DNA of 64,000 bases. Origin: G963663315 sp965208975 (GTDB taxonomy: Bacteria; Pseudomonadota; Gammaproteobacteria; Arenicellales; Poriferihabitantaceae). Shown in pieces: positions 27,503 through 36,163 of this stretch. The position numbers and the translations under genes were made by a program. A model generated the notes under the pieces. That model had not been told where the DNA came from. It saw only the letters and a list, made by a program, of their open reading frames with translations, and did no database searches. Position 1 is the first letter of the stretch. Each line of letters begins with the position of its first letter. The stretch is taken from positions 1,116,001 through 1,180,000 of the forward strand of contig CBDBQH010000003.1 of the NCBI GenBank assembly GCA_965208975.1, in the 5' to 3' direction.

Positions 27503-28449
27503 AATTATCCGGCGCTAATTATTCAGTGGAAATTTCTATGTTCACACAAAGCAAGTTGCTGTTTCTCTATGCTATCACCCCGGTACACATGGGCGCCGGG
27601 CAGGCGATTGGTGTAGTAGACAATCCGATCCAGCGGGAACGCCACACCCACCACCCCAATATGGCCGGTTCCGGGATCAAAGGGGCGATCCGCCATCAGG
27701 CATCACTAATGGGCTGGGATCCGTCTCTGGTGAAACGCCTGTTTGGGCCGGAAAGCGGGGAAAATAACCTTTACGCCGGAGCTGTCAGCTTCGGAGATGC
27801 ACAGATCGTGGCTTTCCCGGTAAGAAGTCTGAAGCAAGGATATGTTTATGTGGTCTCCCCTACCAGTCTGGCGCGACTCAAACGCCTGGCCGGACACGTC
27901 GGGATTAACGCAGACTGGGAGATTCCCGCAATAGATGATGAGCAAGCCCGGGTCTGTGATGATCAAGCGCTCAGCGACAACCAACTTGTTCTCGAAGCCT
28001 ACCAGTTTACGGCTATGTGCGATGACCATCTAAAAAAGGTAGCCAGCTGGTTAGCAACCCATTCGCTCCCAGGCAACGATGGAAACCGGTATTTTGCGAA
28101 CAAGCTGAAAACCGATCTGGTGTTGTTGCCGGATCAGGCTTTTTCACATTTTGTTGAATATGCTACGTCAGTGGAGGCACATGTACGCATTGATGAAAAG
28201 ACTGGAACCGCAAAGGCTGGTGGTCTGTTCTATACAGAAAACCTGCCACCCGAATCCCTGCTTGTAGCGCCAGCGCTCAGTTCCGGCGAGCGTTATCCGA
28301 AAGACTCTAAACCAGAGAACCCGATGTCGTCCGAAGAAGTCATTGCGAAACTCCAAAATGGCCTGCAGGACCGGCTGCTTCAAATCGGTGGTGATGCAAC
28401 CATCGGTCGAGGTCAGATGCTACTGCATTTTGCCGGAGGTGGTTTATGA
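27499..28449 (+). CDS. cmr4: Cmr4, Cas7-like backbone RNase subunit
   Basis: This Cas7-family RAMP protein contains KLLFLYAITPVHMGAGQAIG followed by DNPIQRERHTHHPNMAGSGI, the standard Cmr4 start, and ends in GDATIGRGQMLLHFAGG with the glycine-rich loop. Cmr4 subunits form the filament and cut target RNA every six bases; the usual catalytic Asp lies in the ERHTxxP-linked loop region. Translation may start at 27499 (ATGA overlap with cmr3) or at ATG 27538, which matches the family start better. Confidence 0.9.
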   Translation: MKLSGANYSVEISMFTQSKLLFLYAITPVHMGAGQAIGVVDNPIQRERHTHHPNMAGSGIKGAIRHQASLMGWDPSLVKRLFGPESGENNLYAGAVSFGDAQIVAFPVRSLKQGYVYVVSPTSLARLKRLAGHVGINADWEIPAIDDEQARVCDDQALSDNQLVLEAYQFTAMCDDHLKKVASWLATHSLPGNDGNRYFANKLKTDLVLLPDQAFSHFVEYATSVEAHVRIDEKTGTAKAGGLFYTENLPPESLLVAPALSSGERYPKDSKPENPMSSEEVIAKLQNGLQDRLLQIGGDATIGRGQMLLHFAGGGL

Positions 28450-28883
28450 AACATTCGCTTACACTGGATCAGCAACGCGCCGAGTACGCCTGGCGTGCTG
28501 CAAAACGTGCAGATGAAAAGGGGCGGATCGAAGAATACACGAACCTTGTCAAATCCGCCGCCAGTCTGGTCATGGGCAGTGGTCTGATGCAGACACTGGC
28601 TTTCCTGCAGGCGAAAAACAAGAACGGTGATGCTCATAGTCTTTTGCTCAATGATTTATGTTGCTGGTTGGGGAGCGTGTTTGGCAATACCCGCATTGCC
28701 AATGGCAAGCGATTCCCTGATAAACAACAGATAAAATTTGAAACAGCAATGAATGCTCTGCACCAGTCACCAACCGATGTTTATATGCGTGCCAGCCGAG
28801 AAACCATGGAGTTGTTCCGCTGGTTACGTCAGCTTTCGGATGCTTGCAAATCAATGAAGTCGTGCGCGAGAGAAAACACATGA
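28446..28883 (+). CDS. cmr5: Cmr5, small alpha-helical subunit
   Basis: This 145-residue all-helical protein begins LTLDQQRAEYAWRAAKRAD, followed by YTNLVKSAASLVMGSGLMQT and LAFLQAKN, a clear Cmr5 pattern. Cmr5 lines the inner strand of the complex and contacts the target RNA. It overlaps cmr4 and cmr6 by four bases on each side (ATGA at both junctions). Confidence 0.88.
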   Translation: MKHSLTLDQQRAEYAWRAAKRADEKGRIEEYTNLVKSAASLVMGSGLMQTLAFLQAKNKNGDAHSLLLNDLCCWLGSVFGNTRIANGKRFPDKQQIKFETAMNALHQSPTDVYMRASRETMELFRWLRQLSDACKSMKSCARENT

Positions 28884-29989
28884 TTGCGGCTGTACCTGCC
28901 TGTATCGGTGATAAATTCGAAGATGCCCCGCCGGGACACAAGTACAGCCTGTATCTCAAATATTGGCAACAGAGCACATGGAAAGCGGGCGAATCAGGCG
29001 ACAAACAAGAGACCATAAAACAGGTTAGGGCACTGCCGCCAACGGCGAAGGAGCAGGTAAAACAGATTAGGCAACGTCTTGATCACCTGTTACAAGGTCT
29101 GCCAGAAGAGAACCACCTTACAATTTATGGACGCTCCAGCGCACCATTTGTTACCGGAATGGGTATCCAGCATCCATTGGAAAATGGCTTTGCGTTTCTC
29201 AATCCGTATGGATTGCCATATCTCCCCGGCAGTAGTATCAAGGGGGTTTTACGGCATGCTGCCCGTGAACTATGTACCCTGGAAGAATCCAACTGGACCA
29301 GGGAGTGGGTCAGAGAATTGTTCGGAGATGTGGGCGAAGGCGATGGATGCCGTGGTGCCCTCGTCTTTTGGGATTGTGTTCCCGAATTAAAAAGAGACGA
29401 AATGTTGCTGGATGTCATGACTCCCCATTATGGAGAATACTATCAAGGAAATAGCGCCCCACACGATGCAGGGGAACCCAAGCCGGTTGTGTTTTTGACC
29501 GTCCCTGCCAACTCGAGTTTTGTTTTCAATGTCAGCCTTTCGCAAACAGAGTTACGCAGCGAAGCATTACTTGACGGTCGCTGGAAGACAATTATGGAAA
29601 AGGCTTTTGATTTCGCGTTCGAATGGGTTGGTTTTGGGGCCAAGACTTCGGTGGGTTATGGAGCTATGAAGATTGACCAGGATGCTATTCAAAAAAGGAA
29701 ATCAGAAGCGGAGCAAGAAAAGCTGGCAACCATGACCGACCAACAACAAAAACTTGAAAAATTAAGGAAGCTGTTTGAGGAAGAAAAAGACCGAGACCAG
29801 CTTCGTGCAGGGGGACAGGTTACAGAGAGTGCCGCCAAATTACTGGCAGAAGCCCCAGATTGGCCGGAAAAAGCAGATCGGTATGCTGCCGCCGATTTGG
29901 CGGAAGAGATTTACAAGGAGATGGGTGTGCTGAAAGGTAAAAAAGGGCGGGAGCGCAAAGAAAAAATACAAAAATTGCGCGAAGGCTAA
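28880..29989 (+). CDS. cmr6: Cmr6, RAMP subunit capping the backbone
   Basis: This 369-residue protein has the Cmr6 core GRSSAPFVTGMGIQHPLENG, then YLPGSSIKGVLRHAARE and the C-terminal FGAKTSVGYGAM glycine loop. A charged coiled-coil tail follows (QKRKSEAEQEKL to the end), longer than in minimal Cmr6 proteins. ATG 28880 overlaps the cmr5 stop as ATGA. Cmr6 binds Cmr1 and ends the Cmr4 filament. Confidence 0.87.
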   Translation: MIAAVPACIGDKFEDAPPGHKYSLYLKYWQQSTWKAGESGDKQETIKQVRALPPTAKEQVKQIRQRLDHLLQGLPEENHLTIYGRSSAPFVTGMGIQHPLENGFAFLNPYGLPYLPGSSIKGVLRHAARELCTLEESNWTREWVRELFGDVGEGDGCRGALVFWDCVPELKRDEMLLDVMTPHYGEYYQGNSAPHDAGEPKPVVFLTVPANSSFVFNVSLSQTELRSEALLDGRWKTIMEKAFDFAFEWVGFGAKTSVGYGAMKIDQDAIQKRKSEAEQEKLATMTDQQQKLEKLRKLFEEEKDRDQLRAGGQVTESAAKLLAEAPDWPEKADRYAAADLAEEIYKEMGVLKGKKGRERKEKIQKLREG

Positions 29990-30000
29990 CCAGAAGCCAC

Positions 30001-31212
30001 ATGTCCCACACGCTCATTTCCCTACTCGGTGGCAGTAGCCAGTCAGACCCATCGAAACGCTATCGATCAATCCAGTATGATTTTGGTGATGGCGCTGGTC
30101 AGAGCCATCGGTATTTTGGCCTGGCGCTGGCCGAACATATCAAACCGCACCAGCTGATTGTGCTCGGCACAACAGGCAGCATGTGGGATATGTTGCTTGA
30201 ATCCATAGGCCTGGAAGAGCAAAACGAAGAATTCTGGTCGGAATTGATCGACAGCGCCAACGGCAACTGCACAACACAGAGTCAACTGGACGAACTGTCG
30301 TCAATTATAAACGGGCAACTCCCGTACCAGATGTCACTTCGCCTGATCCCGTATGGTCGGGATACCCATGAGCAGGAACAGATTTTGACCTGTATGGCAG
30401 ATGAACTGGAAGAAGGCTCACAGGTTTCTCTGGATGTGACGCATGGATTGCGCCACCTGCCCATGCTGATGCAGATGAGTGCCCTGTACCTGCGAGAAAT
30501 GCGAAAGGTCAGGATTTCCGGTGTGTATTACGGCTCGCTGGATATGTCACGAAATGGCGTAGCGCCGGTGATGCGCCTGGAAGGATGGCTGGAACTGGCA
30601 GATTGGGCAATGGCATTGCACAACTTTGATCGGGATGGGGATTATGGAGTGTTTGTGCCGTTGTTTCGCCGGGAAAACGCACATCGTCAGGCAGATTTAC
30701 TGTCGGAGGCTGTCTTTTACGAACGCACATTCCGGGTCGGGGACGCGCGCGGCAAATTGAGGAAATTCCTGAAAGCGCTGGATGATATTGAGCTTGAGTG
30801 TACATCAAGATTGTTTCAACCGATGCTGCGGGAACGCCTTAGCTGGTGCGAGCAAGACAACCTTTACCAGCGCCAGCAACAATTAGCGCACAGTTACCTG
30901 AAAAACGATGATTTCCTGCGTTGTATCATTTTTGCGTTCGAGGGATTCATTACCCGATTGTGTTGGCAAGAAGGATTGAAAGATTTTGATGACTACAACA
31001 AACGTCAGGAAATAAAAGAACGGTACGAGCAAACTGGCCCGCGCGATAAAACATATTCCGCATACAAAGAGTTGCGCGACATCCGCAACGGGTTGGCCCA
31101 CGGCGACCGGGTAGCGAAAAGAGAAGTGCAGAGTGTCATGTCAAGCCCCGACAAGTTACGCGCAAAAATCGAAGAGATTATGCAGGCGCTGTTCAAGGAA
31201 CCCGGCGTATAG
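30001..31212 (+). CDS. CARF-HEPN effector, TM1812/Csx2-type (DxTHG family)
   Basis: The protein has 403 residues. The CARF domain shows IVLGTTGSMWD (53-63) and the family motif DVTHGLRHLPM (145-155, DxTHG). The C-terminal HEPN domain carries RNGLAH (R362-x4-H367), the catalytic RNase motif. On binding cyclic oligoadenylate it should degrade RNA non-specifically, causing dormancy or death of infected cells. It follows cmr6 by 11 bases. It is one of three CARF proteins in the locus. Confidence 0.87.
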   Translation: MSHTLISLLGGSSQSDPSKRYRSIQYDFGDGAGQSHRYFGLALAEHIKPHQLIVLGTTGSMWDMLLESIGLEEQNEEFWSELIDSANGNCTTQSQLDELSSIINGQLPYQMSLRLIPYGRDTHEQEQILTCMADELEEGSQVSLDVTHGLRHLPMLMQMSALYLREMRKVRISGVYYGSLDMSRNGVAPVMRLEGWLELADWAMALHNFDRDGDYGVFVPLFRRENAHRQADLLSEAVFYERTFRVGDARGKLRKFLKALDDIELECTSRLFQPMLRERLSWCEQDNLYQRQQQLAHSYLKNDDFLRCIIFAFEGFITRLCWQEGLKDFDDYNKRQEIKERYEQTGPRDKTYSAYKELRDIRNGLAHGDRVAKREVQSVMSSPDKLRAKIEEIMQALFKEPGV

Positions 31213-31218
31213 TCAGGG

Positions 31219-32469
31219 ATGGATAAAGTACTGATTTGCACCGTTGGCGGTTCGCCCGAGCCAGTACGCGCTTCACTCAAGGGACACAATCCGGATAAAG
31301 CGGTCTTTATCTGCTCCGGGAAAGACCCTGTGACCGGCAAACCTGGTTCATACAATCAAATTACAGGAGCCAGCGCCAATAGTGACATCAAGAGACAACT
31401 GGGTGACATACCTTATTTGATAAAAAAAATACCAGCAGATAATCTGGGAAAAGCAGTCAAGGCGATACAGGAATGTTTGCAGGAATTAACCTGTGAGCGC
31501 CCGGAGTCCAGAATTATGGCGGATTATACCGGGGGAACCAAGACAATGAGCGCAGCGCTGGTACTGGCCGTCTACGATAAAAAAAATGTCGACTTGAGTC
31601 TGGTTACGGGGCCACGTACCAACCAGGTGAAAATCACATCCGGGGAGAGCGTAAGGCGGGTTGATACGGAATCCATGCGAATTTCACTTGCGGTCGAACA
31701 ATCTGCCCGATACTGGAAACATTTTGCGTATGCCGAGGCTGCCGAAATGCTGGCTGGTATCAGACCACTCAATGACAAGAGTGCCCGAAAAGTGGAAACG
31801 ATGAAGACTCTTGGCAAGGCTTTTGACATCTGGGACCGATTTGACCATGCCGGGAGCGCTGAACGGTTGATCCCTTACCGTGCCCTGCTCGCGAGTGACC
31901 ACCAGACTTTACTGAACTCGATAGACAACCTGACCAGAGAGCAAACACACCCGGCAGTCATACCCGCTCGCCTGTGGGATTTGTGGTTTAATGCCTTGCG
32001 ACGCGCTGAACAGGAGCGATATGATGATGCGGTTGCCCGGATTTATCGGTTGCTTGAGTGGACCGCCCAATGGATTCTGCAAACACGTTGCGAGGTCGAC
32101 ACCGCCAATATTGACCCGCAAAAAATACCCGGCAGCCTTTCCATACCGGCCAACAAGAAAGGACAATACCAAGCGGGTTTAATGAAGGCGTGGGAACTGA
32201 TAGGTCACCATCTCCCGGATAGTGAAGTCGGTCAGTTCGGCAGGCAGAAACTGGAAGAGTTGCAACATCAGATTTCTGTTCGCAACCAGTCAATACTAGC
32301 GCATGGGTATCAACCGATTGGTGAGCGAGACTGGCACACACTGAAACAATGGTTCAAGGACAATTTTCTGGAGTTACTGGAGCGGGAAACAGAAAAAGCA
32401 GGACTTCGGTCCATACCTGAGCAGTTACCACAACAACCCGGATCGAAAATCAGGCAATTTCTCCAGTAA
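31219..32469 (+). CDS. CARF-HEPN effector, TIGR02710 (Cas02710) family
   Basis: The protein has 416 residues. The N-terminal CARF domain has KVLICTVGGSPEPV and the ADYTGGTKTMSAALVLA segment (101-117). The C-terminal HEPN domain has RNQSILAH (R355-x6-H362), so RNase activity is expected. It differs in family from the preceding Csx2-type protein and could respond to a different oligoadenylate ring size; this is inference. It is separated from its neighbour by six bases and leads into the adaptation genes. Confidence 0.85.
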   Translation: MDKVLICTVGGSPEPVRASLKGHNPDKAVFICSGKDPVTGKPGSYNQITGASANSDIKRQLGDIPYLIKKIPADNLGKAVKAIQECLQELTCERPESRIMADYTGGTKTMSAALVLAVYDKKNVDLSLVTGPRTNQVKITSGESVRRVDTESMRISLAVEQSARYWKHFAYAEAAEMLAGIRPLNDKSARKVETMKTLGKAFDIWDRFDHAGSAERLIPYRALLASDHQTLLNSIDNLTREQTHPAVIPARLWDLWFNALRRAEQERYDDAVARIYRLLEWTAQWILQTRCEVDTANIDPQKIPGSLSIPANKKGQYQAGLMKAWELIGHHLPDSEVGQFGRQKLEELQHQISVRNQSILAHGYQPIGERDWHTLKQWFKDNFLELLERETEKAGLRSIPEQLPQQPGSKIRQFLQ

Positions 32470-32552
32470 TAGGAAGCGGGGTTTATAGTTCCAGCCGCAC
32501 CGCAAGGTTGCCATCTCTGCGATTTTCCATCCAATATGGTCTACTATTTCGC

Positions 32553-32834
32553 ATGAAGCGAAAATTGTATCTCGCCGCTTATGACATCAGTAGCCCCAGC
32601 CGTCTGCGGCCAGCATTGTATCTGTTAAAGGGGTTCGCCAGTGGTCGTCAAAAATCCGTGTTCGAGTGCTTTCTGACTGCTGCCGAGCGCTCCGAACTGG
32701 TCAAGAAAATGAGCACAATCATTGACCCGGATGAAGACCGCTTCTTGCTCCTGCCACTTGCTGATGCAAATGGCATCATGGCTCTCGGCAAAGGTATCGC
32801 GCCCGCGGACTCCGCTTACTATTACGTTGGATAA
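32553..32834 (+). CDS. cas2: Cas2, first copy
   Basis: This 93-residue ferredoxin-fold protein begins KRKLYLAAYDISSPSRL, with the conserved Y-D-I metal-site Asp, followed by SVFECFLTAAERSEL and IIDPDEDRFLLLPL. Cas2 dimers bridge Cas1 dimers during spacer integration. ATG 32553 is preferred over an earlier one because it matches the family start. cas1 follows after four bases. A second, diverged cas2 lies at 34562-34879. Confidence 0.9.
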   Translation: MKRKLYLAAYDISSPSRLRPALYLLKGFASGRQKSVFECFLTAAERSELVKKMSTIIDPDEDRFLLLPLADANGIMALGKGIAPADSAYYYVG

Positions 32835-32838
32835 TACA

Positions 32839-33804
32839 ATGTTGACTCTGTTTATTGATCGAAAAGACCTGCGCCTTGAGCTCGATAGCAGGCAGGTCGT
32901 GATTCGGCGTCCAGATACACGGCCGCAAAGTCTACCCCTCAACATACTGGACCGGGTCGTAATACACAGTCAGGTAACACTGGACAGCCGTCTACTCGGA
33001 ACTTTAGGGAAACACGGTATCGGGGTGACCGTCATGCATGGCCGGAGCGGGCAACGTCGGTTGCAACTTTTATGCCCGGGACACAATGATGTACGCCGCC
33101 GCCTTGCCCAGTACCAGCTTTGGCACGACTCCAGCCGGCGACTGGAATGGAGTCGCCGGCTGGTGCGAGCAAAGGTCGCCGGGCAACTGAAATTGTTGCG
33201 CTCAGCGCTGGCCGACAGACCGGATCTCCGTTATCCGCTCCATACTGCATTAAAGCGCCTTGAGCCGATTCTGCTATCTCTGGATGAGGCCACAGGTATT
33301 CCCGCACTGCGCGGCCTGGAAGGTTCATCCGCTGCAATTTATCTGGCCGGGTTTCAACATCTGTTCGCAGATAGCCTGGATTTCAACGGACGCAATCGCC
33401 GCCCTCCTCGAGACCCGGTCAACTCCTGCCTGTCATTGGCATATACCCTGATTCATAATGAAGCGGTATCGGCCTGCCACGGTGCAGGAATTGACCCACT
33501 GCTAGGCTTCTACCACGAACCTGCTTACGGTCGAGATTCGTTGGCCTGCGATATCATCGAACCACTGCGCCCCCAGGTTGACCGATGGGTATGGCGCTTA
33601 TTCCGCAAACGCCTGTTAGACGCGAGCAATTTCAGTCGTCAAGGGAAGAATTGCCTGCTCAATAAAAGTGGGCGTCGCACATTTTATGAGTCTTACGAGG
33701 AAAAAGCAGGATTGTGGAGACGCTACCTGCGGACTTACAGCTACCGGACAGCGCGAGCCTTGCTGAATGCCTCTCCTGATTTGCCAGAGGCCGGGGATTT
33801 ATGA
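32839..33804 (+). CDS. cas1: Cas1 integrase, catalytically intact copy
   Basis: This 321-residue protein has the Cas1 catalytic set E161 (GLEGSSAAIYLAGF), H226 (GIDPLLGFYHEP) and D238/E241 (SLACDIIEPLRP). It inserts new spacers at the leader end of the array. The N-terminal beta domain and helical C-terminal domain are both complete. It overlaps the following Cas1-like gene by four bases (ATGA). Confidence 0.92.
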   Translation: MLTLFIDRKDLRLELDSRQVVIRRPDTRPQSLPLNILDRVVIHSQVTLDSRLLGTLGKHGIGVTVMHGRSGQRRLQLLCPGHNDVRRRLAQYQLWHDSSRRLEWSRRLVRAKVAGQLKLLRSALADRPDLRYPLHTALKRLEPILLSLDEATGIPALRGLEGSSAAIYLAGFQHLFADSLDFNGRNRRPPRDPVNSCLSLAYTLIHNEAVSACHGAGIDPLLGFYHEPAYGRDSLACDIIEPLRPQVDRWVWRLFRKRLLDASNFSRQGKNCLLNKSGRRTFYESYEEKAGLWRRYLRTYSYRTARALLNASPDLPEAGDL

Positions 33805-34562
33805 AACCTTGCTACATTCATGCCGTCGAAGGAACAGAGATTAAACAGGATGGGCCAGCATTGAGTGTGATTACTCCCGGCAAATCGGCTGTATTGATTC
33901 CTTTGCAGCGTATTTCCCGCATGGTCATATCTGGCTCACCGGAGTTTTCTGCATCCACTCTGCTTGTCTGTGCCGAAAACGGGATTGCAGTTACTTTTTT
34001 ACATAACGATGGTACGGTCAGGGCACACTTGTTCGGTCGCAGCAGGGGTAAGGTTGATTTATTCTCCTGCTTGCATAACTTGGCAGATCGTCCAGATTAT
34101 CTGGAACTTTACGACACTTGGCTAGACGCATCTGCCAGCCATGCTCGACGTTCATTGTGTCGAGAACTGAAATTGCAATCGGATAAATTTCCGCTTGAAC
34201 AAATCTGTGCGATACTGAACAGTCACATGGAAAATTTTGTGAGCGCAAGCCAGCGAGGTTATTTACAACGACGTTTACGTGGTTTGTGCAGCAATCTTGT
34301 GAATGCAGTATTGCAACAAGCGGGTATGAATCCAGAACACAGCAGACAAACATATCAATGTCTGGACATTTCTGGAGATTTTTCTGATTTGTTGGCGCTG
34401 TCTTTACAACTGCCCCTGATTGAGTGGTTGAATCAACGTCCAGCCTGGGAAAGTATAGATGACCGTGATGTGGTTGCGTTGTTCGAGCGCAACAGCCATC
34501 GCCTGGAACGCATCGCTTGTCGTCTGGTTGGGCGGTTGTATGGATTCCTGGTGGATCTCTGA
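33801..34562 (+). CDS. Cas1-like paralogue lacking recognisable catalytic residues
   Basis: This 253-residue protein has a Cas1-style N-terminal beta domain (IKQDGPALSVITPG, then IPLQRISRMVISGSPEFSAS and ENGIAVTFLHNDG) and a shortened helical domain. Aligning NLVNAVLQQAGMNPEHS (residues 165-181) with the active Cas1 region around GIDPLLGFYH, I see no His at the equivalent position, and the segment matching SLACDIIE reads DLLALSLQ, so the Asp and Glu are gone too. It is probably a structural, non-catalytic partner in a Cas1 heteromer. It overlaps cas1 by four bases and the second cas2 by one. Confidence 0.75.
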   Translation: MKPCYIHAVEGTEIKQDGPALSVITPGKSAVLIPLQRISRMVISGSPEFSASTLLVCAENGIAVTFLHNDGTVRAHLFGRSRGKVDLFSCLHNLADRPDYLELYDTWLDASASHARRSLCRELKLQSDKFPLEQICAILNSHMENFVSASQRGYLQRRLRGLCSNLVNAVLQQAGMNPEHSRQTYQCLDISGDFSDLLALSLQLPLIEWLNQRPAWESIDDRDVVALFERNSHRLERIACRLVGRLYGFLVDL

Positions 34563-34879
34563 TGAAGAAACAAAAACTGTATCTTGTTGCCTACGACATT
34601 GCTGACCCCAGACGTCTTGGGGCAGTAGCCCGATATTTGTGTAAAGTTGCCTACCGGGTGCAGTATTCCGTATTTGTAGCACAACTGAGCAGAACCCAAC
34701 TATCGCTTTTGTTATCTGATCTCAAGCAAATTATTGATCCTGTCCAGGATGATATCCGGGCATACCCCCTGCCAGCCTCCGGTAATTTTACTTTGATGGG
34801 GGAGCAATTTTTCCTGACAGACACCTTGCTGGCGCAAGACGGGCATAGTAAATTAGCGCTGATTCAGGAGCCGGATTAA
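34562..34879 (+). CDS. cas2: Cas2, second copy
   Basis: This 105-residue protein begins KKQKLYLVAYDIADPRRLGA, with VQYSVFVAQLSRTQLSLLLS and IIDPVQDDIRAYPLP, so the fold and the Y-D-I aspartate are conserved. Its sequence differs from the first cas2 along most of its length, and its C-terminal tail is longer. The start codon shares one base with the stop of the Cas1-like gene (TGATG). The order cas2-cas1-cas1-like-cas2 suggests two Cas1/Cas2 pairs co-expressed. Confidence 0.88.
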   Translation: MKKQKLYLVAYDIADPRRLGAVARYLCKVAYRVQYSVFVAQLSRTQLSLLLSDLKQIIDPVQDDIRAYPLPASGNFTLMGEQFFLTDTLLAQDGHSKLALIQEPD

Positions 34880-35049
34880 GGGTTGTTGTCTTGAATAAGA
34901 ATATGCAGTTTTGCTTTTTTACAACTCGATTTTGATTGAAAAGTTATGGGTCATAGAGATATGATTGTATTAATACTAATGAAGCCGAGGGTATTTCTAA
35001 CAACCCCTTCCATAAGCTACTACAATATAGGGCGTTTTCGAGCCGAGCA
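34880..35049 (+). promoter_or_regulatory. AT-rich CRISPR leader
   Basis: This 170-bp AT-rich segment without genes lies between the second cas2 and the first repeat. It contains TTGATTGAAAAG and TATTAATACTAATGAAG stretches suited to a promoter and integration-host binding, but I cannot fix a -35/-10 pair. Position next to cas1/cas2 and AT content identify it as the leader, so new spacers should enter at 35086/35087. Confidence 0.65.
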
Positions 35050-36163
35050 GTTCCAACCAAAGACCTGATTAAGAAGGGATTAAGACTGCGCGGTTTTCAG
35101 TTTATCGTTCCGGCTGGCGATGTTCCAACCAAAGACCTGATTAAGAAGGGATTAAGACCTGGCACACCATCCGCAATGTGCGTGGACTTCGCCGTTCCAA
35201 CCAAAGACCTGATTAAGAAGGGATTAAGACCTGACAAGAAGATAGCAACACCCGATTCGCATTTGCGTTCCAACCAAAGACCTGATTAAGAAGGGATTAA
35301 GACTCTTATTGAACGCGCGAATCATTATATCTTGATCGAGTTCCAACCAAAGACCTGATTAAGAAGGGATTAAGACGGGCATGCCCGCTTTATCTGCGGA
35401 CTTCCAGGTCACCGTTCCAACCAAAGACCTGATTAAGAAGGGATTAAGACATCATCATCAGATGATTCAGACCAATCAAAGAGTTCCAACCAAAGACCTG
35501 ATTAAGAAGGGATTAAGACCCTCTCTATAAACCCACCCAATGATCTGGCCGGTGTTCCAACCAAAGACCTGATTAAGAAGGGATTAAGACCTGGCTTACC
35601 AAGTACGCCCTGTGATCCTCCAGGCGTTCCAACCAAAGACCTGATTAAGAAGGGATTAAGACCGAAGTGACGAAGACTGTTTCTTCGTCGGACGCCGCGT
35701 TCCAACCAAAGACCTGATTAAGAAGGGATTAAGACTCCGCTTTGGTGATGCTGTCTCCGTGTGCTGCGTTGTTCCAACCAAAGACCTGATTAAGAAGGGA
35801 TTAAGACGCTGCAGTCTGAAGGTATGTACAAAACCCAACCATCGTTCCAACCAAAGACCTGATTAAGAAGGGATTAAGACGATGGTTGAATTATAAAGGT
35901 TCAGGATGGATAAGGTTCCAACCAAAGACCTGATTAAGAAGGGATTAAGACTTTTCATCGTAGTTTCCTCTATATGGTTTGTGGTTCCAACCAAAGACCT
36001 GATTAAGAAGGGATTAAGACTGTTTTCGTATACCTCATACGTCTCGATCGTATCAGTTCCAACCAAAGACCTGATTAAGAAGGGATTAAGACCAAAGGAT
36101 TCCTGTTGAGTTTCCCGCAGCACAACGTTCCAACCAAAGACCTGATTAAGAAGGGATTAAGAC
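35050..36163 (+). CRISPR. CRISPR array, 16 repeats and 15 spacers
   Basis: Sixteen copies of a 37-bp repeat start at 35050, 35122, 35194, 35267, 35340, 35414, 35483, 35554, 35626, 35699, 35771, 35844, 35915, 35984, 36056 and 36127. The repeat starts GTTCCAACCA, reads AAGACCTGATTAAGAA in the middle, and ends GGGATTAAGAC. All copies look identical, including the last. Spacers are 32-37 bp and unlike one another. The last eight bases, ATTAAGAC, would be the crRNA 5' handle after Cas6 cleavage in this orientation. GATTAAGA occurs twice within each repeat. The lack of decay at the distal end suggests a young or recently truncated array. Confidence 0.98.

Noticed and set aside
35844..35914. CAACCATC before and GATGGTTG after one CRISPR repeat, an apparent inverted repeat
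   Set aside because: The two strings end and begin neighbouring spacers and appear only once in 15 spacers, so this is likely chance.
35502..36123. Several open frames on both strands through the CRISPR array
   Set aside because: They repeat the same peptide in each 37-bp unit (for example LNPFLIRSLVGT) and arise from the repeats; they are not genes.
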